In this document: piece by piece, positions 1-8,225 of the stretch
How the letters are laid out: the number at the start of each line of letters is the position of its first letter
How positions within the stretch are numbered: position 1 is the stretch's first letter
The notes under the pieces: generated by a model
The model's database searches: none
What the model saw: the letters and a program-made list of their open reading frames with translations, nothing else
Told to the model about the DNA's origin: nothing
Source: CAYRES01 sp964423425
Lineage (GTDB): Bacteria; Actinomycetota; Thermoleophilia; RBG-16-64-13
NCBI GenBank assembly: GCA_964423425.1
Contig: CAYRES010000008.1
Location: 88,197 to 152,196, forward strand
Reading direction: 5' to 3'
Length of the DNA stretch: 64,000 nucleotides
Position numbers and translations under genes: made by a program

Positions 1-343
1 AGAGCGCGGTGTTGTCACCCTCGGTGCCGCAGCTGATGAAGATGATCTCATCGGGATGGGCACCCACAAGGGAGGCCACCCGCTCCCGTGCTTCCTGCAC
101 CTTCTTGCCCACCCTCGCGGCAAAACCGTACATGCTGGAAGGATTGCCGTAGTAGTCGCGCAGGTACGGCAGCATCTCTTCAATCACTTCGGGAGCCACT
201 TGGGTGGTGGCGTTGTAGTCCATGTAGATGAGTGGCTCGCGAAACTCCCCCGAGCTCACCTCGGGCGCGGATCCAGAGGCGGCATCTGTACCCGCCGGTT
301 CCACAGGGGCTGCCGTTTTGGGCAATGCGGTCACTTTGGTCAT
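1..343 (-). CDS. nifS: Cysteine desulfurase NifS/IscS family, N-terminal part only
   Basis: This is the first 114 residues of a PLP-dependent cysteine desulfurase, which takes sulfur from cysteine for Fe-S cluster assembly. The remainder lies beyond base 1. After a non-conserved, Ala/Pro-rich leader of about 38 residues, the family opening YMDYNATT is followed by NPSSMYGF, then DEIIFISCGTEGDNTAL, the start of the PLP-binding fold. The Schiff-base lysine and the sulfur-carrying cysteine are off-window and cannot be checked. The ATG at 343 lies 5 bases after the nifU stop, so the two genes form one transcription unit. The leader is longer than usual for NifS. Confidence 0.93.
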   Translation of the reverse strand, partial: MTKVTALPKTAAPVEPAGTDAASGSAPEVSSGEFREPLIYMDYNATTQVAPEVIEEMLPYLRDYYGNPSSMYGFAARVGKKVQEARERVASLVGAHPDEIIFISCGTEGDNTAL

Positions 344-347
344 GTGC

Positions 348-1178
348 CTAGACCTCCTCGACCGATAGTTCGGGCACCACCAGCTCCCTCAGCCTGGCCT
401 GTACGTAATCACGCAGGGTGATTTCGGCCGACTTGCAGCCCGAGCAGGTGCCCTGCAGCCTCACGAGCACTCGATCACCATCCACATCCACGAGTTCGAT
501 GTCGCCACCGTCCATGCGCAATGAAGGCCGTATCTCGCGCTCCAGGGTCTCTTCGATGAGGCGGATCTTCTCGATGTTGGTCAGCCGCTTGGGAGCCGGC
601 GCGGCGGGCACCGGAGCTTCTCCGCCCTGTATCTGCCTGATGATCTCTTCGATCTGCTCATGGCAGCGCTCGCAGCCACCGCCGGCCTTGGTGTAGTCGG
701 TGACTTCCTCGACGGTGTGAAGATCGTTTTCGCGTACGGCCCGCTCGATCTCCAGGTCGGTCACCCCGAAGCACTCGCAGACGATCGTGCCTTCAGCCCG
801 CGGGCTCTCTTCACCTCGATAGTGGGCGATGGCATCTTCCAGCGCCTCCCGACCCATCACCGAGCAGTGCATCTTCTCCTTGGGCAAGCCCCCCAAGTAC
901 TCCGCGATGTCCTGGTTGGTGATCTTCTCCGCTTCCTCGAGGGTCATGCCCGTAATCATCTCGGTGAGCGCAGAGGCTGAGGCGATGGCACTCCCGCAAC
1001 CGAAGGTCTTGAACTTTGCCTCTGCGATGCGGCCCTCATCGTCCAGCTTGAAGGTGAGACGAAGCGCGTCGCCACAGGCAAGAGAGCCCACCTCACCGAC
1101 GCCGTCCGGCTCCTCGACCTCTCCCACGTTGCGTGGATTCAAGAAGCGATCCTTGACCTTCTCCGAGTAGTCCCACAT
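348..1178 (-). CDS. nifU: NifU, three-domain Fe-S cluster scaffold protein
   Basis: Cytosolic scaffold on which NifS-derived sulfur is assembled into Fe-S clusters. The 276 residues contain all three NifU modules. The N-terminal IscU-like domain (about 1-125) has its cysteines in ACGD, FGCGS and MHCSV. The central BFD-like [2Fe-2S] domain (about 130-185) has CECFG and CERC. The C-terminal NifU domain (about 200-270) has GTCSGC, the CxxC site. Full-length NifU is typical of nitrogen fixers but also serves general Fe-S assembly in anaerobes. No nifHDK genes are in this window, so a housekeeping role for the nearby Fe-S-rich hydrogenase and formate dehydrogenase is equally likely. Confidence 0.95.
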   Translation of the reverse strand: MWDYSEKVKDRFLNPRNVGEVEEPDGVGEVGSLACGDALRLTFKLDDEGRIAEAKFKTFGCGSAIASASALTEMITGMTLEEAEKITNQDIAEYLGGLPKEKMHCSVMGREALEDAIAHYRGEESPRAEGTIVCECFGVTDLEIERAVRENDLHTVEEVTDYTKAGGGCERCHEQIEEIIRQIQGGEAPVPAAPAPKRLTNIEKIRLIEETLEREIRPSLRMDGGDIELVDVDGDRVLVRLQGTCSGCKSAEITLRDYVQARLRELVVPELSVEEV

Positions 1179-1183
1179 ATCGC

Positions 1184-1666
1184 TCAGTCGTCTCCTTCGA
1201 TGACGTTCACATTGTCACTCGGCGACACACGGCCGCCTCGTATCACACGGGCAAATATCCCCTCTCTGGGCATGACGCAATCCCCGATCTGATAGTAGAT
1301 GGCACAGCGGCCGTGACACTCCTTACCGATCTGTGTGACCTCGAGCACGGCCTCGCCCACCTGGACGCGGGTGCCGACCGGCAACCGGGGCAAGTCGAGC
1401 CCCTGCACCGTGATGTTCTCCGCGAAGGCACCCGGACCGACCTGCGGCCCCTCGCCTTCATCACCGCCGGCCGCCTGCTGTCGCCCGCGGGCCGTCTCGA
1501 GCGCATGCTCGATGGACTCTGCGGCCAACAGGCTCACCTGCCGGTGCCAGGGGCCCGCGTGAGCATCGCCTTCCACTCCTTCCTCGGGTACGAGGTGGAT
1601 GGAGGGCACGGGCGACTTGACCACGCCTTTCTTGTCCGACACGTTCACCGACACTACGTGCGCCAT
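1184..1666 (-). CDS. MOSC domain protein
   Basis: A 160-residue stand-alone MOSC domain, the fold shared with the C-terminus of molybdenum cofactor sulfurases and thought to handle sulfur or metal-sulfur groups. The sequence GDAHAGPWHRQVSLLA and the conserved cysteine region ECHGRC near the C-terminus support this. The frame stays open upstream to 2191, but that part is antisense to ccmE. I chose the ATG at 1666 because family similarity (AHVVSVNVS) begins there and a purine-rich GGGGA lies just upstream; ATG 1681 is an alternative. It lies 5 bases from nifU. A molybdopterin enzyme (FdhA) is encoded 25 kb away. Confidence 0.85.
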   Translation of the reverse strand: MAHVVSVNVSDKKGVVKSPVPSIHLVPEEGVEGDAHAGPWHRQVSLLAAESIEHALETARGRQQAAGGDEGEGPQVGPGAFAENITVQGLDLPRLPVGTRVQVGEAVLEVTQIGKECHGRCAIYYQIGDCVMPREGIFARVIRGGRVSPSDNVNVIEGDD

Positions 1667-1750
1667 CGTCTTCGTCCCCATCCTGACCAGGATTGTCCGC
1701 ATCCAGTATGAGCATATTACGCTACGGGGGCGGGGTGCGATAATGGCACC

Positions 1751-2170
1751 ATGGGTACGAAGTCCAGGCGCAGGCGGCACATCTGGGTGCTCGGGGGGAG
1801 CCTCGCCATCGTGGCTGCACTTGCCTTGCTCGTGGCCGTCGCCTCTCGCGGTACTCTCACCTACTACTACACCGTGGAGGAGATTCGACAGTCGGCACCC
1901 GCCACCGGCGTGCGCGTGGCCGGTGCCTTCGTACCGGGAAGCCTCCAAGAGGGCGGCCTTGGGGAGGCAGCCGTCTTCGCACTCCACGAGGCCGGCCGGC
2001 CGGAGGTCGACCTCACCGTGAGGTATGACGGCCCCCTCCCAGACACTCTCCGCAGCGGCGAGGCCCTGGAGGTGGTGGTGGAGGGAGACTATGACGGTGA
2101 GGGCGGCTTCGCCGCCTCCCAGGTGCTCACCAAGTGCCCAAGCCGGTATGAGGGCGCGGTCAAGCCGTGA
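1751..2170 (+). CDS. ccmE: CcmE, heme chaperone of cytochrome c maturation (Cys-type variant)
   Basis: Periplasm-facing heme chaperone that receives heme from CcmABCD and delivers it to the CcmF ligase. The 139 residues comprise a basic N-terminus, one membrane anchor (about 11-30) and an OB-fold domain with TYYYTVEE and GAFVPGSL. The heme-attachment region reads LTKCPSRYEG. The usual proteobacterial motif has histidine (HDENY), so this is the CxxxY type known from archaea and some anaerobes, in which cysteine replaces the heme-binding histidine. First gene of the ccm operon; its stop overlaps the ccmF GTG start by 4 bases. Confidence 0.93.
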   Translation: MGTKSRRRRHIWVLGGSLAIVAALALLVAVASRGTLTYYYTVEEIRQSAPATGVRVAGAFVPGSLQEGGLGEAAVFALHEAGRPEVDLTVRYDGPLPDTLRSGEALEVVVEGDYDGEGGFAASQVLTKCPSRYEGAVKP

Positions 2171-4232
2171 ACGAGATAGGGCGGGCCGCACTCCTCCTCC
2201 TCTGCCCCGTCGCCGCGTACGGCGCGGCCGCCGGCTTCGCCGGGGCCTTTGGCGACGGCCGGCTGCGCTTGGCGGAATCTGCCCGCCGGGCCACCTATGC
2301 CGCCTTCTTTCTCGCCCTTCTCGGCGTCGGAGCGCTCGAATGGGGCCTCCTTTCCCGGGATTTCGCCAACCTCTACGTCTACCAACACACCTCCCGCGAT
2401 CTCTCTTTCGTCTACACCATCTCCGCCCTCTGGGCCGGCAACGCGGGTTCGCTGCTTCTATGGCTCTTGCTGCTCACATTCGGCGCAGCACTTCTGTCGG
2501 CCCGCAGTGTGAACAAGAAGGCCTCCGTACCGGGAACTCCCGGGCACACCCGCGTACCCGACCGGGCCTTCGCCTGTGCCGCGAGCGTGGTGACCGCACT
2601 GGTCCTGTGCTTCGCCCTGGTAGCAGCCTTCCTGCCCGGGTCCAACGCCTTTGCGACCCTCCCGGCGGCATCGCCCGCGCCGCAGGACGGCGCCGGCCTC
2701 AACCCTCTCCTCCTCAACGCAGGCATGGTGATCCATCCTCTCACCGTATACCTGGGTTTCGTTGGGCTCGCGGTACCTTTCGCACTCGTCATGGGTGCGC
2801 TGCTCGCGCGTGCCCCCGAGCATCAGGACATCATGGCCTGGACCCGCAGCTCCACCGTGTTCGCCTGGCTCTTCCTCACGCTCGGCAACATCATCGGCGC
2901 CTGGTGGGCCTACGTCACACTGGGGTGGGGCGGCTACTGGACCTGGGACCCGGTGGAAAGCGCCTCACTCATGCCCTGGCTACTCTCCACCGGGCTCCTG
3001 CACTCCCTGCTGATGCCGGCGCAGCGTCTCCGTCTCACCCACTCCAGTGTGTGGCTGGCCGTGGGCTCCTTCCTGCTCACCCTCTTCGCTGTGTTCGTAA
3101 CTCGCTCGGGCATCGCCGAATCGGTGCACGCTTTCACCGGCGGCTCGGCGGCCTACACCTACGGAGTCCTACCGGCGGCGGCTTCAGTGTTCTCCCTGCT
3201 CGTCGTGCTCGTACGTCGGGAACAACTTGGGAGCCCTGGCGGCATCACGCGCAAGGCGACCACCGATGCACCCGCGCGCGACGAAGCTCTGCCCGCGCCT
3301 CCCGGGACCGCTGCGCCCGCCATGAGCACCCGCCGCGCCGCCCTCATCGCCGCCGTCTTGCTCTTCGCCGCTACGACGGCCGTCATCCTGTTCGGGGTGG
3401 TCTCGCCCCTCCTCGGGGGACTCTTCGGCGCACAGCGGGCGGAACTCGGTCCCCCTACTTCGCCGCCGCGGCCGGCCCTCTCGGGTTGGCACTTCTCGCA
3501 CTGCTCGGCGCCTGCAGCCTTTCCGAATGGGGCTACGTGCCTCCCCGATCACTTGCTCTCCGTCTCTTGGCCCCAGCACTTGCCGCCGCCGTCACCACTC
3601 TGCTCGTGTCCCTCCTCACCGGCGGCCCCGCGTGGGCGGCAATCGCCTTTGGCTTCGCCGCCTTCGCCGCGAGCGCTCTCGCCGTGCGGATCGTCTTGGA
3701 GGTGCGCCGGCCTCCCGCCGGCCACGCGGGAGGCCGCAGGCGCCCGGCCGGGCGCCTGCGGCGCTATGGAGCATGGCTCGTGCACCTGGGCGTGATCCTA
3801 CTCTTGACGGGAGTCACCGGCTCGCAGGCCCTCAAGCTGGAGAGCGGCCCGGCCGTCCTTTCCGAAGGCGAGACGCTCGCACTGGGCGGCTACATGCTCA
3901 CCCTCCAAGGGCTCGACGTGACTCGCGACACCAATCGAGTGAAGCTGCAGGCGGCCTTCCTGCTCGAGCAGGAAGGCCGCCCTCGCGACACTCTGGCGCC
4001 CATCCGGGAACGGCTACCGAACCGCAAAGAGGCTTGGAGCCGGGTGGCCGTGCGGTCGACCCTCGTCAGTGACGTCTACGTGTCCTTACTCGATGTGAGT
4101 GAAGAGGAGCGCAGGGTTCTCATCGCAGCCCAGGTGTACCCTCTCGTGTCGTGGCTGTGGTTGGGGGGAGTACTCATGGCTCTCGGCGCCCTGCCCGCAC
4201 TGCTCGGAAGCGACCGGAGAGCGCAGGCGTGA
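2167..4232 (+). CDS. ccmF: CcmF, heme lyase subunit, interrupted by a single-base frameshift near 3451
   Basis: Integral membrane cytochrome c heme ligase. The first part (GTG 2167 to about 3455) carries many membrane segments and the WWD heme-handling motif GGYWTWDPVESAS. The second part, in another frame from about 3456 to the stop at 4232, carries the C-terminal membrane and periplasmic segments (YGAWLVHLGVILLLTGV, YPLVSWLWLGGVLMALG). The conserved junction GPPYF is broken at a run of five C's at 3451-3455; one more C restores the full reading frame of about 688 residues, normal for CcmF. All neighbours are intact, so this is either a sequencing or assembly indel in a homopolymer or a genuine slippage-type mutation. 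Start and end overlap the neighbouring genes by 4 bases. Confidence 0.88.
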
Positions 4233-4339
4233 CGCTCGCACTCGTCATCGTACTGGTGATCGCCGTGGTGCTGTACGTGGCCTATCCGTTCTTTCGGCCG
4301 GAACAAGCAGCCTCCACGCGCCGGCGGGGCCACGAGTGA
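4229..4339 (+). CDS. Small single-pass membrane protein within the ccm operon
   Basis: A 36-residue reading frame starting at a GTG that overlaps the ccmF stop (GTGA) and ending in a TGA that overlaps the ccmA start (GTGA). It encodes one hydrophobic helix (TLALVIVLVIAVVLYVAYPF) followed by a short basic tail (FRPEQAASTRRRGHE). Perfect coupling on both sides argues that it is translated. The YPFFR ending resembles the membrane-anchor start of CcmH/CcmI-type proteins, but there is no CxxC or TPR region, so no function can be assigned. It could be a CcmF- or CcmAB-associated microprotein. Confidence 0.65.
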   Translation: MTLALVIVLVIAVVLYVAYPFFRPEQAASTRRRGHE

Positions 4340-5085
4340 CCGCCGCGCTCACCCTCCGCGGTGTCTCCAAGTACTACGGAGACGCCTGTGCGCTCCACGA
4401 TGTCGACCTCACCGTGGAGGAGGGCGTCTTCCTCTCCTTGCTCGGTCCGAACGGCGCCGGCAAGACCACTCTCCTTGCGTTGGCGGCGACGGTTACAAGA
4501 GCCAGTGAAGGGAACATCTCAGTGTTCGGACTCGACCCCGGCGCAGATGGATCCGAGGTACGGGCGCTTCTCGGACTCGTCTCACACGAGTCGTTTGCCT
4601 ATGGCCACCTCACCGCTCTTGAGAACCTGGAGTTCTATGCGCACCTTTATGGTCTTCGCGACGGACGCGAACGGAGCCTCGACCTCCTCGATACACTCGG
4701 CCTCTACCCTCGCCGGGACGATCTCGTGCGTACATTCTCACGCGGCCTGCAGCAGCGGCTGGCCATCGCCCGGGCCCTGCTGCACAACCCCCGGCTTCTG
4801 CTGCTGGACGAGCCCTTCTCCGGCTTGGACGCACATGCGGCCGGTACCTTCAGCTCCCTGCTCTCCTCGTGCTGCCGGGAAGGACGCACGGTGATCATGG
4901 CCACGCACCGGCTGGAAGAAGGGCTCCTATTGGCCGACACGATCGCCCTCCTCGACTCCGGCTGCGTGGTCTTTGAGGGCGGAGCCGCAGACTTGAGCCA
5001 CGACTCACTCGAAGAACTCTACCTTGCCCGTGTGGGCGCCGGGTCGCACCCTGCCCATCTATCCGACACCCGAGGTCGGCCGTGA
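4336..5085 (+). CDS. ccmA: CcmA, ATP-binding subunit of the heme-handling ABC complex
   Basis: Cytoplasmic ATPase of CcmABCD, whose ATP hydrolysis releases holo-CcmE. The 249 residues contain Walker A GPNGAGKTT (about 36-44), an ABC signature in the form FSRGLQQRLAIARAL, Walker B LLLLDEPFSGLD and the switch histidine in MATHRLEE. The GTG start at 4336 overlaps the preceding stop by 4 bases; the frame is open further upstream, but that part lies inside ccmF. The stop overlaps ccmB by 4 bases. Place in the operon settles the assignment over other short ABC ATPases. Confidence 0.93.
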   Translation: MTAALTLRGVSKYYGDACALHDVDLTVEEGVFLSLLGPNGAGKTTLLALAATVTRASEGNISVFGLDPGADGSEVRALLGLVSHESFAYGHLTALENLEFYAHLYGLRDGRERSLDLLDTLGLYPRRDDLVRTFSRGLQQRLAIARALLHNPRLLLLDEPFSGLDAHAAGTFSSLLSSCCREGRTVIMATHRLEEGLLLADTIALLDSGCVVFEGGAADLSHDSLEELYLARVGAGSHPAHLSDTRGRP

Positions 5086-5774
5086 GTCGCTTCCGCATCT
5101 CCGCGCTCGCGATCACCCGCAAGGACCTCGTCTCTGAATGGCGCAGACGAGAGACGGTGCCGCTCACCGCCCTCTTCGGTGCGCTCGTGGTCGTGGTGGC
5201 GAGCCTGGCCCTCGAAGCCGGCGCGGTGGAGGCAGAGCGAGTGCGTGCCGGGATCCTGTGGACCGCACTCACCTTCGCCTTCGTACTCGGCGTGGGCCGG
5301 ACGTTCGAATCCGAGCGGGAACATGACGCCATGCGCGGCCTGCTGGCTTCGCCGGTGGAGCGCGCCGCCCTTTATCTGGGCAAGTTCCTTGCCAACGTGG
5401 TCCTCCTCGCCGCGCCGGGCATCGTCATCCTGGCCGTCTTCGCCCTCCTGCACGGTCTGGGCTCGGCCACAGCGACGGCTCAGGCGGCGCTTTCACTCGC
5501 AGCCGTACTCCTCTTGGGAGCAGCCGGGTTTGCCGGAGTGGGCACACTCTTCGCCGGTCTCACCCTTGGCCTGCGAGCGCGCGACGCCCTACTCTCCGTG
5601 CTCATGTTCCCCCTTCTGGTACCGCTCCTTCTGGCCGGTTCACGGTCCACGGCGGTACTCATGCGGGATGGCACCCTCGCGGGCGACGCGTTTTGGCCGG
5701 CGTTGATGGTCGTCTATGATCTGGTCTTCGTAGTGGTGGCGCTCATTGTGTTCGAGTATGTGGTCGAGAAGTGA
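5082..5774 (+). CDS. ccmB: CcmB, membrane subunit of the heme-handling ABC complex
   Basis: Integral membrane partner of CcmA. The 230 residues begin with a cytoplasmic stretch (ITRKDLVSEWRRRETV) typical of CcmB and continue with about six hydrophobic segments. The conserved FESEREHDAMRGLLASPV region and the PLLVPLLLAGSR segment are present. The GTG start at 5082 is in a GTGA overlap with ccmA. It probably forms a complex with CcmA, CcmC and CcmD at the membrane. Confidence 0.92.
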   Translation: MSRFRISALAITRKDLVSEWRRRETVPLTALFGALVVVVASLALEAGAVEAERVRAGILWTALTFAFVLGVGRTFESEREHDAMRGLLASPVERAALYLGKFLANVVLLAAPGIVILAVFALLHGLGSATATAQAALSLAAVLLLGAAGFAGVGTLFAGLTLGLRARDALLSVLMFPLLVPLLLAGSRSTAVLMRDGTLAGDAFWPALMVVYDLVFVVVALIVFEYVVEK

Positions 5775-5781
5775 GAACCGC

Positions 5782-6519
5782 GTGAGAGGCGGCGTTCGCA
5801 GATCCCGTGCTCACGCCCTGCCGGTCTTGGGGGTCGCCGCCTGGCTTGCCGTAGTCGCCGCCCTCTACGGTAGCCTGCTCTGGGCACCTGAGGAACGTGT
5901 CATGGGCGACGTTCAACGTCTCTTCTACTTCCACCTAGCGAGCGCCTGGGTGGCACTCGGGCCGGCCTTCACCACGGTGTTCGTCTGTAGTGTCGCCTAC
6001 CTGGCAAGACGGCGGGACGCCTTTGACCGAGTGGCGGCCGCCTCCGCCGAGATCGGGGTTCTCTTCACCACGATCACCCTGGCCACCGGGCCGTTGTGGG
6101 CAAGGCCGGTGTGGGGATCCTACTGGACCTGGGACCCACGCCTCACCACCACTCTCATCCTATGGTTCATGTACGCGGGATACCTCTTGCTGCGCTCGGT
6201 GGTGCCTCCGGGCGAACGGAGGGCGCGCCTCGCGGCCGTGTACGGCATCATCGCCTGGGCAAACGTGCCCCTGGTGTTCATGTCCATCCGTTGGTGGCGC
6301 ACCATCCACCCTCAGGTCATCACCGGCTCGGGCATGCAGCTCGAGGGCACGATGGCGGCGGTACTCGGGCTCTCGCTCGCCGCCTTCACCCTGCTCTTCG
6401 TGGTGCTTCTCTTACTCCGCACCGCTCATGTGCGCACGGCAGACGACCTCTCGGCACTCAGGCGGTCGGCCCTAACTCCCAGACCCATACCCCCTCGCAA
6501 GGAGGAGGCCCGCTCGTGA
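5782..6519 (+). CDS. ccmC: CcmC, heme delivery protein with WWD domain
   Basis: Membrane protein that presents heme to CcmE. The 245 residues include about six membrane helices and the tryptophan-rich WWD motif WGSYWTWDPRLTT (about 112-124), with heme-ligand histidine candidates in FYFHLASAW and RTIHPQV. I chose GTG 5782, 8 bases after ccmB, because the conserved part begins shortly after it. A TTG at 5746 would add 12 residues and overlap ccmB. The stop overlaps ccmD by 4 bases. Confidence 0.92.
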   Translation: MRGGVRRSRAHALPVLGVAAWLAVVAALYGSLLWAPEERVMGDVQRLFYFHLASAWVALGPAFTTVFVCSVAYLARRRDAFDRVAAASAEIGVLFTTITLATGPLWARPVWGSYWTWDPRLTTTLILWFMYAGYLLLRSVVPPGERRARLAAVYGIIAWANVPLVFMSIRWWRTIHPQVITGSGMQLEGTMAAVLGLSLAAFTLLFVVLLLLRTAHVRTADDLSALRRSALTPRPIPPRKEEARS

Positions 6520-6734
6520 ACTCACTTCACTTCCTCTTCATCGGCCTCGCCCTCGTCTGGACGCTGATCGGCGGCTATGTGTGGTTTCTCGCCTCCCGCC
6601 AGACACGCCTACGGCGTGAGGTGGAGGAATTGAAGGCGCAGCTCATTCGCCCCGGCGACACCGAGAGGAACAGCTCGGCCCTCGACGGCCGGCAGGATGC
6701 CCGTCCCGGCGAGAGCGGCAGGCACGAGCCGTGA
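6516..6734 (+). CDS. ccmD: CcmD-like small membrane protein
   Basis: A 72-residue protein with one N-terminal membrane helix (FLFIGLALVWTLIGGYVWFL) followed by a charged helix (RQTRLRREVEELKAQL), the pattern of CcmD, which stabilises CcmC and assists release of holo-CcmE. The GTG start at 6516 overlaps the ccmC stop, with a strong GGAGGAGG about 8 bases upstream. Last gene of the operon; no CcmG/CcmH thiol-disulfide proteins are encoded here. Confidence 0.85.
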   Translation: MNSLHFLFIGLALVWTLIGGYVWFLASRQTRLRREVEELKAQLIRPGDTERNSSALDGRQDARPGESGRHEP

Positions 6735-6777
6735 CAACACCCCTGCCTGCCGCACCTGACCTGCCGCGCCGCTTCCC

Positions 6778-7794
6778 CTATGCCGACAGGAGGTCCGCCG
6801 TACGAGCGGCGATCGCCTCACCCATACCACTTGTACCCGTGCTGCCTCCCAAGTCGTAGGTGACACACCGCCCCTCGCCGATGACCACCTTCACGGCTTC
6901 GAAGAGCGCGTCGGCGGCCTCCTTCTCGCCCAGATGGCGGAGCATGAGCACCGCCGAGAGGATGAGCGCCGTGGGATTCACCTTGTCCTGACCGGCATAC
7001 TTGGGCGCCGAGCCGTGCACCGGCTCAAAGATGGCGATGTCGCTGCCGATGTTGGCTCCGGGTGCCACGCCCAAGCCCCCCACCAGGCCGGCGCACAGGT
7101 CGCTCACAATGTCTCCATAGAGGTTGGGGCAGACGAGCACATCGTAGAGTTCGGGCTTCTGCACCAGCTGCATACACATGTTGTCGACGATGCGGTCCTC
7201 GAAGTAGACGTCGGGATACCGCTCGGCCACCTCTTTGGCCACCTCCAGGAACAGCCCGTCGGTGCACTTCATGATGTTGGCCTTGTGGACGGCCGTGACC
7301 TTCTTCCGCCCCTCCCGCCGCGCATAGTCAAAGGCGAAGCGACAGATGCGCTCGGAGCCTTCACGGGTGATGATCTTGATGGACTCAGCCGCATGCCGCC
7401 CGACCATGTGCTCCACTCCGGCGTACAAGTCCTCGGTGTTCTCCCTCACCACCACGAGGTCGATGTCGTCGTAATGCGAGCGCACTCCGGGAATGCTGAC
7501 CGCCGGTCTAAGGTTCGCGTAGAGGTCGAGCTCCTTGCGCAGTGCCACGTTCACCGACCGGAAACCGGAACCCACCGGCGTGGTGATGGGGCCCTTGATG
7601 GCGATCTTCGTCTCGCGGATTGAATGAAGGACGTGCGCCGGCAGAGGTGTGCCGTACTTGTCCATCACATCGGCGCCCGCCTCCACGTCGATCCACTCGA
7701 TGGGCACCCCCGTGGCCGCCAGCGCAGTCTTGGCGGCGGCCATCAGTTCAGGACCGGTGCCATCGCCGGGAATACAGGTAATTCGGTAGGCCAT
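6778..7794 (-). CDS. icd: Isocitrate dehydrogenase, probably NADP-dependent
   Basis: Member of the isocitrate/isopropylmalate dehydrogenase family (338 residues), oxidatively decarboxylating isocitrate to 2-oxoglutarate. Isocitrate-type determinants are visible: the Ser and Asn of [15 protein letters not shown] match the substrate Ser/Asn of E. coli Icd, whereas isopropylmalate dehydrogenases differ here. The segment [15 protein letters not shown] carries the Lys-Tyr pair that selects NADP in E. coli Icd. [14 protein letters not shown] is the metal-binding region. Length is closer to the short NAD-type enzymes, so cofactor preference is inference. Convergent with ccmD, 43 bases apart. Two citrate/homocitrate-synthase-type proteins are encoded upstream on the same strand. 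Confidence 0.85.
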   Translation of the reverse strand: MAYRITCIPGDGTGPELMAAAKTALAATGVPIEWIDVEAGADVMDKYGTPLPAHVLHSIRETKIAIKGPITTPVGSGFRSVNVALRKELDLYANLRPAVSIPGVRSHYDDIDLVVVRENTEDLYAGVEHMVGRHAAESIKIITREGSERICRFAFDYARREGRKKVTAVHKANIMKCTDGLFLEVAKEVAERYPDVYFEDRIVDNMCMQLVQKPELYDVLVCPNLYGDIVSDLCAGLVGGLGVAPGANIGSDIAIFEPVHGSAPKYAGQDKVNPTALILSAVLMLRHLGEKEAADALFEAVKVVIGEGRCVTYDLGGSTGTSGMGEAIAARTADLLSA

Positions 7795-7866
7795 GCGTGC
7801 GATTCTCCTTGCGATCGTTGTTGGTTGGGCCTGAGCCGCCGGCCCTCTACGAGGGCAGCCCGTTCA

Positions 7867-8070
7867 TCACGCGAATCCGATACCCTTCTTGCTGCCAAAG
7901 GTCAGATAGGCGAGGTGGCGTTTGGCGAGGTAATGCTTCTCCCCCGCGGCATCCTCGAGAACGAGCCAGTCTCCCTCCTCCGCCAGCATCGCGTACACAG
8001 TTTGTGGCTCCGTGGGGGTCTCGATGGAGATCTCCGTACCTCCGGAGAAGTGGGCGACCAAAGAGCGCAT
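7867..8070 (-). CDS. Small hypothetical protein
   Basis: A 67-residue soluble, acidic to neutral protein that I do not recognise. It is supported as a gene by a strong AGGAGG ribosome site 6 bases before the ATG and by location in a same-strand run between icd and a glycosyltransferase. Sequence such as EEGDWLVLEDAAGEKHYLAKRH suggests a small beta-rich fold. No cysteine motifs or membrane segments are seen. Confidence 0.65.
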   Translation of the reverse strand: MRSLVAHFSGGTEISIETPTEPQTVYAMLAEEGDWLVLEDAAGEKHYLAKRHLAYLTFGSKKGIGFA

Positions 8071-8225
8071 GAGTTGTTCCTCCTGAGAACAATTGCCTTG
8101 GCGGCAAGGCTACCAGAGAATGGCGGCGCGCGCCGGGCCGGGGCCTCGGGCCGCTACGCCGGCCCGGTCCGAAGGACGAGAGCGCCTGGGACCGGCGCGC
8201 CCCTCTCCCCTTCAACCTCTCCCCC

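Noticed and set aside
1667..2191. N-terminal extension of the MOSC protein
   Set aside because: This part lies opposite ccmE and shows no family similarity; a start at 1666 gives the usual MOSC length.
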